This document shows, piece after piece, positions 34,540 to 42,713 of a stretch of 64,000 bases of DNA (position 1 is the stretch's first letter; each line of letters opens with the position of its first letter). The notes under the pieces were generated by a model. That model was not told the DNA's origin, did no database searches, and saw only the letters and a list, made by a program, of their open reading frames with translations. Position numbers and translations under genes: made by a program. The DNA comes from Peptoniphilus_A hominis (GTDB lineage: Bacteria; Bacillota; Clostridia; Tissierellales; Peptoniphilaceae), in NCBI RefSeq assembly GCF_040096015.1, contig NZ_JBBMFO010000004.1, forward strand, positions 14,092-78,091, given 5' to 3'.

Positions 34540-35000
34540 AAGAAGCTTTTTTGAAAAGCTTCAAGTAAAAAGTTTTTATTTCAAAGCCTGCGCCTTTAAG
34601 GCTAAAAAAATAGGATTTTTTCTTTTTGAATTTATTTTTTTATTTTTTTTTATTTATTTTTTATTTAAGGAGGGGGCATAGGGGGCGGCAATGCCCCCTC
34701 TACCCCCTCCTTTGACCTCCCCCACACCCCCGTGCCCTGGCAGGGGCCTCGACCCTCAGCTACGCAAAAAGTTCTACGGCTAAAATTTTGAACTCGCTCA
34801 TTTCATTCGCTCAAACAGCAAAATTTTTTAACGCCTCCGAACTTTTTGCTTACTGCCTTACAGCTTCTACTGTTTATTATCAAAGATTGATTCCTTACCA
34901 CACATCAACAAGCTGGACATTGTTGCCAAGTTTATTTTTGAAGATAAAATTAAAACTCGATAACTTTTTGAAAGTTGTTGCTAAGTTTATTCTGGCGAAT
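34540..35000 (+). repeat. Structured dispersed repeat, copy C
   Basis: Contains GAAGCTTTT/AAAAGCTTC at the left, the 46-nt GC hairpin (34667-34712, identical to copy A), the GTGCCCTGGCAGGGGCCTCG module shared with copy B, an AT-rich hairpin (34764-34849, arms GCAAAAAGTTC / GAACTTTTTGC) and an end module ACATCAACAAGCTGG. Inverted relative to copy B on the other side of the sigma cassette. Ends approximate. Confidence 0.85.
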
Positions 35001-35099
35001 AAATTTTTTTCTTGAAGAGAGCTTAATCGTAGCCTTAAAAGTTTTCGGATACTTGTAACGAGGATTCTTTGTAAAGGTAAAACCATACTGTAGTCTTTT

Positions 35100-35470
35100 A
35101 AAACCCCGTAAAGCAAGACAGCCGTTAAAAAATTCAACTGTGAATGAGCGATTGATATTTGCGAAGCAAATTCAGTCGCTCAACCGACGAACCCTAACAA
35201 CGAAAAGGAGCGAAGCGAACTTTGAGTTGATTAGGTTCGCGCGACGGTCGCGATAAAAAAATAGAGTTAGTCAAATAACTAACTCCAGTTAATAAAAAAT
35301 TTTCAGTTTTAAAAGTTTGAGCGACCTAGTTTTGAATTTTAGGCTGGCTGCTGCTCGGGGTTGTTGGCAAAGGCCCCTGCCAGGGCGTGGGGTTCAAAGG
35401 GGGTGGTTTAAGGAGGGGGAAAAGGGGCCTCGCAATGCCCCTTAACCCCCTCCTTATAAGTGCATAAAGC
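35100..35470 (-). repeat. Structured dispersed repeat, copy D (inverted)
   Basis: GC hairpin at 35410-35455 is the exact reverse complement of the one in copy E (45987-46032). A 66-nt stretch at 35121-35186 is shared with the fragment at 42311-42376 with one difference. Paired with copy A it forms the outer inverted pair around the sigma cassette. Ends approximate. Confidence 0.85.
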
Positions 35471-35523
35471 CGCGAGGCTTTAAAATAAAATTCTTAATTT
35501 TTTCTTATAAAGAAAAAAGAAGC

Positions 35524-36312
35524 CTAATCTGCTTCTTTCTTAACTCGTGTCCAAACTTCTCTAAATATTTTTGTAAATTCTTCTGAAACTTCTTCTCTTA
35601 AAAGAGAAATTTCTTTTGGCAACTCATTTTCATCTATGTCATTGTCTTTGTTTTTATCTTTAACTTCTGCTGTTAATATATTTTCCAGTTCCTCATTTTT
35701 TATAAGATCTATTAATTTTTTCCTTTCACTTTCATCCTTTATTTTTAATAAAAGTTCATCTTCATCTCCAGGAAGAGCCAGAAGTTCTAGCTTTATGTCT
35801 TCTGTTAGAGCTAGGCTAAGGGTAATTTTGTCAAGTTCTCCAAGGACAAGACTATTGTAGATTTTTATGGTATTATAAGCGACCTTATCATTTTCGTGGT
35901 TTATGTTAAAGATAATTTCATAATAAAGTTTATTTATCTTATCTCTATCAAGATACATAAGATAATTAGGTTTTGTAAGCACCAGGTATTCTGAAAGATT
36001 GTCCTGCATCTTATGTAACCAATTTATTCTCTCTTTAGTGACAATTTCCTTGTACTTTTCCCTTTTGTTGTAAGAAAATCCTGCAAAAACACCAGCTACA
36101 GCTATAAGAGCAGAAAGGACTTTAGCTACAAGATCAGAACTAAGTGCCTTGTAGTGAAGTATTAAAAGAAATAAAATAACAAGAATCAAAAGATTAAAAA
36201 AGCAAATTTTTATCAATCTATGTAAAATTTTTTCTTCAGATGATAGATTTTTATCAAAAGTTTTTTTATTCATAATAACTTTATCTTTACTATCTTTTTT
36301 CTTATCGCACAT
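35524..36312 (-). CDS. Uncharacterised protein with two TM helices and acidic cytosolic domain
   Basis: 262 residues. Two hydrophobic segments near 32-52 and 58-80, then about 180 charged residues with coiled-coil character and an acidic stretch (KNKDNDIDENELPKE) near the C-terminus. No family recognised. AGGAGGTGG precedes the start. It stands alone between repeat copy D and the S-layer gene. The two-helix-plus-cytosolic-domain layout is like that of some phage-defence or stress effectors, but no catalytic motif is visible and I do not claim that role. Confidence 0.7.
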   Translation of the reverse strand: MCDKKKDSKDKVIMNKKTFDKNLSSEEKILHRLIKICFFNLLILVILFLLILHYKALSSDLVAKVLSALIAVAGVFAGFSYNKREKYKEIVTKERINWLHKMQDNLSEYLVLTKPNYLMYLDRDKINKLYYEIIFNINHENDKVAYNTIKIYNSLVLGELDKITLSLALTEDIKLELLALPGDEDELLLKIKDESERKKLIDLIKNEELENILTAEVKDKNKDNDIDENELPKEISLLREEVSEEFTKIFREVWTRVKKEAD

Positions 36313-36364
36313 ACTACCACCTCCTGCCCTAATTTTACCAGAAAAAAACTTTTATGTAAAAAGA

Positions 36365-36390
36365 AAAACCCGAGGTTTCCCTCGAGTTTT
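36365..36390 (-). terminator. Terminator of the S-layer gene
   Basis: On the minus strand AAAACTCGAGG and CCTCGGGTTTT flank a GAAA loop, followed by a T-rich tail. Confidence 0.9.
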
Positions 36391-36411
36391 ATCTTTAAAG
36401 TTTAACTAAAC

Positions 36412-39102
36412 TTATTTTGTTTTAACAGCCATATTGAAAGTTGCAATAGCTTTATTTAAATCAGTGTTAGCTTTTTCTACATCTGCTTTAACATCTTTTT
36501 TAGCTGCTTCTTTAGCAGTTTCAATAGCTGCATTTAGTGCAGTAAAATCTGCTTGTTTTGCATATCTTTCTTTAGCTTGTAAATCAGCACCGTCTTCTGA
36601 TACTTTAACGCCTTCTTTAGCTTTTCCAGCTGCAGTGATAGTAGCGTTTAGAACTTCTTTAGCTTCAGCTAAAGCTTTAGCTTCAGCTTGTTTAGTTTCT
36701 TCAGCTTTAATAGCATTTTTTAAAGCTTCAATATCTGCTTTTGGTGCATTATATTTTGCGTCTGTCCAAAGAATTTTTTGTCCAGCGCTCATTGAATCTT
36801 CTAAGCTTTTAATTTCAGCTTCAAGAGCTTTTGCATTCTTTAGATTGTTTTCGTTAACAATTCTAAAGTTTTTAGCTGCAAGATTAGCTTTTTCAACTAA
36901 TAATTCAATGTTATCTTTTTCAGCTGTGTAAAGAATAGCTGCGCCAGTTTCATTGTCGTGGAAGTTAACTGCATAGTGTTGTCCGTGTGCGTTAACAGAT
37001 TCAAATACTTTGAAGTCTACTCTTCTTGTTGGGTAAGCTCTGAACCAAGCGTCAAGTGCTTTAGCTACATCGTTAGCTACGCTGTAAGTTGCATATCCGC
37101 TTGCATCAGCTGCATCAAAGATATTGTAGTCAACTCTTACAGTAACTGTAGGGTTAACAGTGTCAATACCTTGGATAGAAATAATTCTACCAACTTCTTG
37201 AGACTTGTCAGCTGCAGGAATTACATTTACAAGTGATCCTTCAAGCTTAGTATCTTTTCCAAGAAGTGAAATGATTTCAGCAGTGTTGTTCGCTGCTTGT
37301 GCGTAAACTTGAGATTTTCCGAAGTCTTCTACTCTAAATTGAAGAGTATTGCCAACTTCAACTTTACCATATCTCTTAGCTGAGAAGATGTCTGCGTCTC
37401 TAAGATCAAGCATTGATCTTTCGCCGTTTTTATCTTCAACGTAGATAACTTTTCCGTCTTCTCTTACGTCAGTAATTCTAACGATTGGGAATACAGAAGT
37501 CTTAGAGTGGTCAATTAGTGTTGCATAGAAAGATCCAGTTCTAACTGTATCTAATTCGATAACATCAAGTTTGTCACCATATTCTAGTGGGAATCTTGAA
37601 GTATCATATACGTTATCTCTGTCAACTAGAGTACCGTCAGTCTTTTCTAAAGTAGTCATAAACTTAGAAGAAGATGTTTCGATTACTCTGTATTTTTCGC
37701 CACTAGCTGATTTGTTTACAAAGTTGAATACTACAACTTTTGCAGTGTGTCTATCAGCTGTGTCAATTCGGATTGCTCCGTAGTTTCTAGTGATTCCATC
37801 AGTGTCAAATCCAGCGTATACGCCAGCGATCTTGTAGTTATTGTAGTTATGGAAACCAATAAGTGCAAGTGCTTCGTTTACGTTAGCAACTTTCTTCATT
37901 TGGTTGTTAGCTGGGTTAGCTACATAGAATTCAGTCTTATCATTAATCTTTAATGTAAGATTGTTGTTAACCTTATTAATGTTGTGGAATACGATTTTCT
38001 TAGCATCAATGTTGTTAGAGTTAAATTCAATTGTTGCGTAAGAATCGTTAGTTCCGATTGCTTTTTGAGCTTCAGCTGCTGATTTTGCTACTGGGTTAAT
38101 AGTTTCAACAGTGTTATCAGCAACGCCTCTCCAAATATCGTTACCTACTGCCATACCTGCTGCATTGTTCTTTGCAAGTTCAGCTGGGTTACCAAGTTCG
38201 ATAATGTGAGTTACTTCGTTCTTGTCATTAACAAGAATTCTTACTAATGATCCTAGGTAGTAATCTCTTACTTTAAGATCAAGCATTCTAATTTGTTGAA
38301 CTTGTTGTCTAGTTGCGTTCATACCAGTTACAAATACAGTATCGCCTGTAACCTTGTATTCCATTTTAGAATCTTGGTTAAGTTGTAACATGTCTTTAGA
38401 GAAGTTAGAAATAATTCCTCTTGTTTCGTTAGCTGGTACTCTCTTGAATTCTTGCATTTTGTAAAGTGCATTGTAAACCATAGTGAATGCATCTGCTCTG
38501 TTAGCTGCTTTGTTAGAATCAACAACGTTAACGTCATCAAGAATTCCTAGTTCAGCTGCCCATGTCATCCAAGATGTTGCCCAGATAGCGTTTTTAACCA
38601 TGTCAGCAGTTAAGTCTTTTTTAGCAAGAACTACTAACATTTTAGCTAATTCAGCGTAAGTTACATCGTTTTCTGGCTTGAATGATCCATCTGGATATCC
38701 TGCTAGCATTGCAATTCCGTTAGCGTCAGATGGAACTGTAGTTCCTACTGAGATAACTCCGTTTGCCCAGTGCTTAGTATCTACGTCAGAGTAGATCTTC
38801 ATAGCTCCTTGTAGTTTTTTAGCTAGGTCTTCGTTACCATTAGCTAATACAAGTAGTCTTGTGATTTCGGATCTCTTGATGTTCTTATCAAGTCCGTAGC
38901 TTCCATCTTCGTAGCCTTCAACAAGTTTTTTGTCGATGATATATTGGATTTTGTTATCTTTTCCAACAATCTTTTCAACTTTTTCAGAAGCTGCTGGTTT
39001 TTTAGCTTCTTCTTTCTTTGCTGGTTCAGCGGCGAAGACACTTGTGAATGTTCCTAGTACCATTACTAGTGCTAGTACTAGAGAAATAATCTTTTTGTTC
39101 AT
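36412..39102 (-). CDS. SLH-domain S-layer protein
   Basis: 896 residues. Signal peptide 1-25 (MNKKIISLVLALVMVLGTF, cut after VFA), three SLH domains (about 45-100, 108-165 and 168-225; GYEDGSYGLDKNIKRSEITRLL and GYPDGSFKPENDVTYAELAKML are clear), a large middle part of unknown fold, and an Ala/Lys/Glu-rich helical C-terminus (about 745-896) like FIVAR-type wall-binding repeats. SLH domains bind pyruvylated wall polymer and coat the cell. Biased codon use points to very high expression, matched by a long structured leader and its own promoter. Confidence 0.93.
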   Translation of the reverse strand: MNKKIISLVLALVMVLGTFTSVFAAEPAKKEEAKKPAASEKVEKIVGKDNKIQYIIDKKLVEGYEDGSYGLDKNIKRSEITRLLVLANGNEDLAKKLQGAMKIYSDVDTKHWANGVISVGTTVPSDANGIAMLAGYPDGSFKPENDVTYAELAKMLVVLAKKDLTADMVKNAIWATSWMTWAAELGILDDVNVVDSNKAANRADAFTMVYNALYKMQEFKRVPANETRGIISNFSKDMLQLNQDSKMEYKVTGDTVFVTGMNATRQQVQQIRMLDLKVRDYYLGSLVRILVNDKNEVTHIIELGNPAELAKNNAAGMAVGNDIWRGVADNTVETINPVAKSAAEAQKAIGTNDSYATIEFNSNNIDAKKIVFHNINKVNNNLTLKINDKTEFYVANPANNQMKKVANVNEALALIGFHNYNNYKIAGVYAGFDTDGITRNYGAIRIDTADRHTAKVVVFNFVNKSASGEKYRVIETSSSKFMTTLEKTDGTLVDRDNVYDTSRFPLEYGDKLDVIELDTVRTGSFYATLIDHSKTSVFPIVRITDVREDGKVIYVEDKNGERSMLDLRDADIFSAKRYGKVEVGNTLQFRVEDFGKSQVYAQAANNTAEIISLLGKDTKLEGSLVNVIPAADKSQEVGRIISIQGIDTVNPTVTVRVDYNIFDAADASGYATYSVANDVAKALDAWFRAYPTRRVDFKVFESVNAHGQHYAVNFHDNETGAAILYTAEKDNIELLVEKANLAAKNFRIVNENNLKNAKALEAEIKSLEDSMSAGQKILWTDAKYNAPKADIEALKNAIKAEETKQAEAKALAEAKEVLNATITAAGKAKEGVKVSEDGADLQAKERYAKQADFTALNAAIETAKEAAKKDVKADVEKANTDLNKAIATFNMAVKTK

Positions 39103-39245
39103 TTGTCTTTCGACCTCCTTAAAAATTTTGTAGATTCTACAAAAGTCTCAAACTTTTGTCGCCGAGACTGAACAATCTCGACTCAGAGGTGACAAATAAA
39201 TATCGCCTTATTTCTGGTTTTATTTAATTGTCATGTTCCTCTTAT
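39103..39245 (-). promoter_or_regulatory. Long structured 5' leader of the S-layer mRNA
   Basis: About 140 nt between the predicted transcript start and the ATG. It holds a perfect 9-bp stem (TTTTGTAGA / TCTACAAAA) near 39125 and a CGAGA/TCTCG hairpin near 39166-39180. Stable leaders of this kind give long-lived S-layer mRNAs in other bacteria; that role here is inferred. Confidence 0.55.
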
Positions 39246-39251
39246 GTTTCT

Positions 39252-39279
39252 ATTATACACTACATTCTTCCTTTGTAAA
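39252..39279 (-). promoter_or_regulatory. S-layer gene promoter
   Basis: TTTACA (39274-39279), 16 bases, TATAAT (39252-39257) on the minus strand. Confidence 0.65.
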
Positions 39280-39289
39280 ATTACAATTA

Positions 39290-39640
39290 CATTACATAAA
39301 TTTTCTTGTATCTGGGCTTTTGAAATATTTATGTAACATTGTTTTACTTGGGTGCTTTGTGGGGATAATAGAAAGGGTCTTGGGAATATGGGTCTTTAGT
39401 ATCCCTTGTCTTTGGGTTTTTGCCTTTTGACATGGGGACTTATCACTTTTAGTCAATCTGTTTGTTGCAATACTAGCTCTCGCTCTTTGGTTTTTGGCTT
39501 TACCTTTCATTTTTGGTTTCGCCTTTTGTTTTGGCTTTCGCCTTTGACTTAAGTGCCCTTTGCCTTGGACTCTTGCCCTTTAACATGGGGATCTTAGACC
39601 TTGTAATCCAAAACCGTATGTAAAATTATAACAAAAGGGT
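39290..39640. other. Low-complexity intergenic region
   Basis: No convincing gene. The plus strand is rich in TTTGGnTTT and TTTTGCC words. A 19-nt unit, TTGCCTTTTGACATGGGGA (about 39420-39438), recurs at about 39573-39591 with two changes. Looks like decayed tandem repeats. Confidence 0.5.
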
Positions 39641-39828
39641 TACATTTTTGCAATTTCTTTTTCTAGTAAAGGAGTTTTGCTGGAAAGCCTGCGGCTTTAT
39701 CGCTAAATAATATAAAAAGAAATTTTCTTTATAAATTATTTTTTTCTTATTAATTTTCTAAATCTATAATGACAACGTGTTGACCATGCACGAAATTAAT
39801 TTTATAATTTAGAAAAGGGGATGTGTTT

Positions 39829-40101
39829 ATGTCTACTACAAATTTAAATATTAGAACGGATAAAAAAGTGAAGGAAGATGCTGAAAAGATTTTTGCAGAA
39901 CTTGGTCTTAATATGACAAGTGCTATTAATATTTTTCTGAGAGCAAGTATAAGAGAGAGTGGCATTCCTTTTGCCTTAAAGCTTGATGTGCCTAATGAGG
40001 AGACAATCCTCGCCATAGAAGAAGCAAAAAGAATCGCAACAGATGATGGTGTGGATGCTTTTGATAATATGGATGATTTAAGGAAAGCTCTTGATATATG
40101 A
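39829..40101 (+). CDS. DinJ/RelB-type antitoxin
   Basis: 90 residues. N-terminal ribbon-helix-helix (MSTTNLNIRTDKKVKEDAEKIFAELGLNMTSAINIFLRASIRESGIPF) is the classic DinJ fold that binds the operon's own promoter, followed by a toxin-binding tail. Start at 39829 follows AAGGGG; GTG at 39823 is less well placed. Stop overlaps the toxin start by four bases, the standard layout for TA pairs. Confidence 0.9.
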   Translation: MSTTNLNIRTDKKVKEDAEKIFAELGLNMTSAINIFLRASIRESGIPFALKLDVPNEETILAIEEAKRIATDDGVDAFDNMDDLRKALDI

Positions 40102-40376
40102 AATATAAAGTAAAGTTTACAAGTAGCTTCAAGAAAAATTTGAAGTTAGCAAAAAAGCAAGGAAGGGATATTGAGAAACTTTTTTATGTAATAGAGATGA
40201 TTGCAGATGGAAAGGTTCTTGATGAGAAATATAAGGATCATTCTTTAGGTGGAAGTTATAAGGGAACGAGAGAGTGCCATATTGAGCCTGACTTTTTATT
40301 AATTTATGAAAAGTTTGATGATTTGTTGATTTTATCTTTAATCAGAGTCGGTTCTCACTCAGATTTGTTTAAATAG
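40098..40376 (+). CDS. YafQ-type mRNA-interferase toxin
   Basis: 92 residues of the RelE/YafQ fold: basic N-terminus (MKYKVKFTSSFKKNLKLAKKQG), ECHIEPDFLLIYE and the C-terminal active-site motif GSHSDLF, which supplies the catalytic His. Cleaves mRNA in the ribosome when free. A close paralogue lies at 48275-48550. Confidence 0.9.
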   Translation: MKYKVKFTSSFKKNLKLAKKQGRDIEKLFYVIEMIADGKVLDEKYKDHSLGGSYKGTRECHIEPDFLLIYEKFDDLLILSLIRVGSHSDLFK

Positions 40377-40467
40377 TATTTTTAAGCTGGGTATTGTTGC
40401 CTAGTTAACTATTGACCTTAGAGGTCTTTTGGAATAATATTACTTTATAAAAGTAAAGGGGGTTTTT

Positions 40468-40638
40468 ATGAGAGCTTACCATGTTTATAAGAAAGAAATT
40501 CTAAAAAACAATGAAATCAGGGCTGAATATGATGCCCTCGAGGAAGAATATGAAAAAATTGAGGAAAAAATCAAATTTAAACAAAATAATGAGGATTTTT
40601 CCTATAAGGGTGACAAAAATAAGTTAAAAATGATTTGA
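40468..40638 (+). CDS. Small orphan protein like the N-terminus of an XRE/HigA-type antitoxin
   Basis: 56 residues, translated directly from sequence: KEILKNNEIRAEYDALEEEYEKIEEKI resembles the helix that precedes the helix-turn-helix in HigA-type antitoxins, but the frame stops before any helix-turn-helix. AAAGGGGG lies six bases before the ATG and a strong terminator follows, so it may be expressed. Could be a truncated antitoxin gene or a small protein in its own right. Confidence 0.55.
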   Translation: MRAYHVYKKEILKNNEIRAEYDALEEEYEKIEEKIKFKQNNEDFSYKGDKNKLKMI

Positions 40639-40643
40639 TAAAC

Positions 40644-40693
40644 AAAAAAGCTAGGCTTTTGTTTTCATTTGCGAAAACATCCTAGCTTTTTTT
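40644..40693. terminator. Bidirectional terminator between the small ORF and fic
   Basis: AAAAAAGCTAGG pairs with CCTAGCTTTTTTT; the 25-base loop contains a second small stem (GTTTTC/GAAAAC). Confidence 0.88.
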
Positions 40694-40720
40694 GTCCCTC
40701 AAATTCGAAGGGATATAATT

Positions 40721-41446
40721 CTAACTTTGAAACTCTTCTATGATACTCAACTCGTAGTCCTCTACAAGTTCTTGGAATTTTTCGAGACTTCCTTCTTTTC
40801 CGTACTGATCTAAGGCTTCATAGTATATAGGTCTTTGTTTTGCTTCTATTATTATTGGTAGAAATTCGTTTTTCATTAGGACATAATTTAAAAGTAGTCT
40901 TGCGCACCTTCCATTTCCATCTTGGAAGGGATGGATTCGTATAAATTCTGCGTGTACCCAGGCTGCTAGTTGTACTGGATGGATCTTGCCTTTCTTCTCA
41001 TTGTAGGAATATATGAAATATTTCATTTCATCGCGGACTTTTTCCCATGATGGTGGGGCAAAACTTGCACCAGTGATTCGCACATTGCCACTTCTATAAA
41101 TGCCACCTTGAAAAATGTTCTCCATTAATATTTCGTGAATGTCCTTTATAAGATTCTCGTCAAGGTCATCATCAGGAGACAAATGAGCTTTTACATAGTC
41201 GAAAGCTTTGTGATGGTTGACAACTTCATAAATTTCCCTCAAGCTCTTGCCACCAACAGAAATGCGATCCACAAGCAAGGTCTTTACCTCATATATTGAT
41301 AGAGTGTTACCTTCGATTTTTGTGGACTCGTGAGAAAATCTAATTGCAAAATCTTCTTCAAACTTTTTAAGAATTTCTGGCAATATATCCTTTTTATTAA
41401 TATTAAATTTTCGAATAGCCTCATCAATTTGCTTTAACTTATCCAT
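40721..41446 (-). CDS. Fic-family protein with N-terminal inhibitory helix
   Basis: 241 residues. The complete active site HPFQDGNGRCAR (about 173-184) supports AMP or similar nucleotide transfer to protein hydroxyls. Upstream, STKIEGN (about 40-46) matches the (S/T)xxxE(G/N) inhibitory motif whose Glu blocks ATP binding, placing it with self-inhibited (N-terminal) Fic proteins. Target unknown. Sits in a run of toxin-antitoxin genes. Confidence 0.9.
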   Translation of the reverse strand: MDKLKQIDEAIRKFNINKKDILPEILKKFEEDFAIRFSHESTKIEGNTLSIYEVKTLLVDRISVGGKSLREIYEVVNHHKAFDYVKAHLSPDDDLDENLIKDIHEILMENIFQGGIYRSGNVRITGASFAPPSWEKVRDEMKYFIYSYNEKKGKIHPVQLAAWVHAEFIRIHPFQDGNGRCARLLLNYVLMKNEFLPIIIEAKQRPIYYEALDQYGKEGSLEKFQELVEDYELSIIEEFQS

Positions 41447-41513
41447 ATAAAACGCTCCTTAAGTTTTGATAAAATTTTTGCTTTCTTTATCCTTAATTAA
41501 GCCTTGTATCTAA

Positions 41514-41837
41514 CTATAGATTTTTTAACCTTTTTTCAGCTTCTTTATAAACTTCGGAATCAGCCCTTGCCCCTATAATGATAATTAATATGACATCATC
41601 TTGTCTTATAAGTTTATATACAATTCTTATACCTGCATTTTTTATCTTTATTTTCAAAAGCCCCGCTAGTTCAGAACTGTTTTGGTTTCTAAGAGGTTTG
41701 CCATATCCCCCTTCTGTGTTAGGTAGTGGGTTTAACATGATTTTATTTATGGCTTTATCTACTACTTTTCTTTGTGAGCCATCAAGAGATCTATAATCTT
41801 CAATTGCTTTTTTTATAAAGGATAATTTATACATCAT
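41514..41837 (-). CDS. RelE/ParE-superfamily toxin
   Basis: 107 residues. Typical pattern: YKLSFIKKAIEDYRSLDGSQRKVVDKAINKI, then LKIKIKNAGIRIVYKLI and a hydrophobic ILIIIIGARADSEVYKEA end. It would cleave mRNA or poison gyrase. Two adjacent ATG codons at the start (41837, 41834) overlap the antitoxin stop, so the pair is co-translated. Confidence 0.88.
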   Translation of the reverse strand: MMYKLSFIKKAIEDYRSLDGSQRKVVDKAINKIMLNPLPNTEGGYGKPLRNQNSSELAGLLKIKIKNAGIRIVYKLIRQDDVILIIIIGARADSEVYKEAEKRLKNL

Positions 41838-42157
41838 TCAATCTCATCATCACTAAGTGGCTCAACTTCATCTAAACTTATACTAAATAGTTTTTCAAAT
41901 TCCTCTTTGGAAACAATATCATCTTCGGAAATAGATTCAAGTCTTGATTTTGCAAGCATTAGATCTTTTGCATCTTCAAGTTCATCTATTAGTTTTGAGT
42001 ATTCGTCAGGAGAAATCAGAACACATTCAGGTGTGTTGTTTTTTAATACAACTTTAGAACCGTTAGATTTAACATCATCAAAAATTCTACCAGCAAGACC
42101 ACGATTAAAATCAGAAATAGAAACTGTTTTATTTGAAATTTGTTTTACAAAATCCAT
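41834..42157 (-). CDS. Phd/YefM-type antitoxin
   Basis: 107 residues. N-terminal Phd domain (VSISDFNRGLAGRIFDDVKSNGSKVVLKNNTPECVLISPDEYSKL) for DNA binding and dimerisation, then an acidic tail that would wrap the toxin. GAGGTG precedes the start at 42157. Forms a pair with the RelE-type toxin. Confidence 0.9.
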   Translation of the reverse strand: MDFVKQISNKTVSISDFNRGLAGRIFDDVKSNGSKVVLKNNTPECVLISPDEYSKLIDELEDAKDLMLAKSRLESISEDDIVSKEEFEKLFSISLDEVEPLSDDEIE

Positions 42158-42310
42158 ATAATCACCTCGAAAACATTATATCATGAAAGCAGAAAAATTG
42201 ATATATTTGTAGATAAAATAGTTGATAAATATATTGTTATTTGCTTTTGTAGGGGTTTTACATCTTAGCAAAAACCATAATCTTATCATGTGAACCCATA
42301 AAGGGAGGAA

Positions 42311-42376
42311 GCCGTTAAAAAATTCAACTGTGAATGAGAGATTGATATTTGCGAAGCAAATTCAGTCGCTCAACCG
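42311..42376 (-). repeat. Fragment of the structured repeat family (copy F)
   Basis: 66 nt matching 35121-35186 (copy D) with one base difference, containing ATTTGCGAAGCAAAT, a perfect palindromic hairpin. No GC hairpin is present here, so this is a partial copy. Confidence 0.85.
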
Positions 42377-42420
42377 CAGAACTCTAAGAACGAAATGGAG
42401 TTAAGCTTTTAAAATTTTAT

Positions 42421-42631
42421 TTTTGACCTTCATTTTCACCCTCATTTTTCCCCTCATTTTTCACCCTCATTTTGACCGTCATTTTGACCCTCATTTTGAC
42501 CGTCATTTTGACCATCACTTTTGAGTGACATTTTTGGTGACATTTTGGGTGACATTTTAGGTGACACTTTTGGGTGACATTTTAGGTGACACTTTTGGGT
42601 GACATTTTAGGTGACACTTTTGGGTGACATT
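42421..42631. repeat. Two-part minisatellite
   Basis: The first ~110 nt are eight degenerate 12-mers of the form CCTCATTTTGAC. The second ~100 nt switch to GTGACATTTTGG-type units, with an exact 25-nt higher-order unit (GTGACACTTTTGGG + TGACATTTTAG) repeated three times. No coding potential seen. The rest of the 42.16-42.71 kb gap is AT-rich and otherwise empty. Confidence 0.9.
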
Positions 42632-42713
42632 TGTTTCGTCTTGGTCAATAAATTATTTATATGATTTTTGATAAGTCAGTTAAAAAGTTTTTTGCTTTTC
42701 AAATGCAATTTTC

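Noticed and set aside
37747..37953. Reading frames opposite the S-layer gene (several of 60-165 codons)
   Set aside because: They arise from strong codon bias on the coding strand and lack start signals.
40384..40408. Another full copy of the structured repeat after the first YafQ gene
   Set aside because: Only ~25 nt of the end module are present, with no hairpins; it is a small fragment at best.
42421..42631. CRISPR array
   Set aside because: Units are contiguous 12-25-nt repeats with no unique spacers and there are no cas genes.
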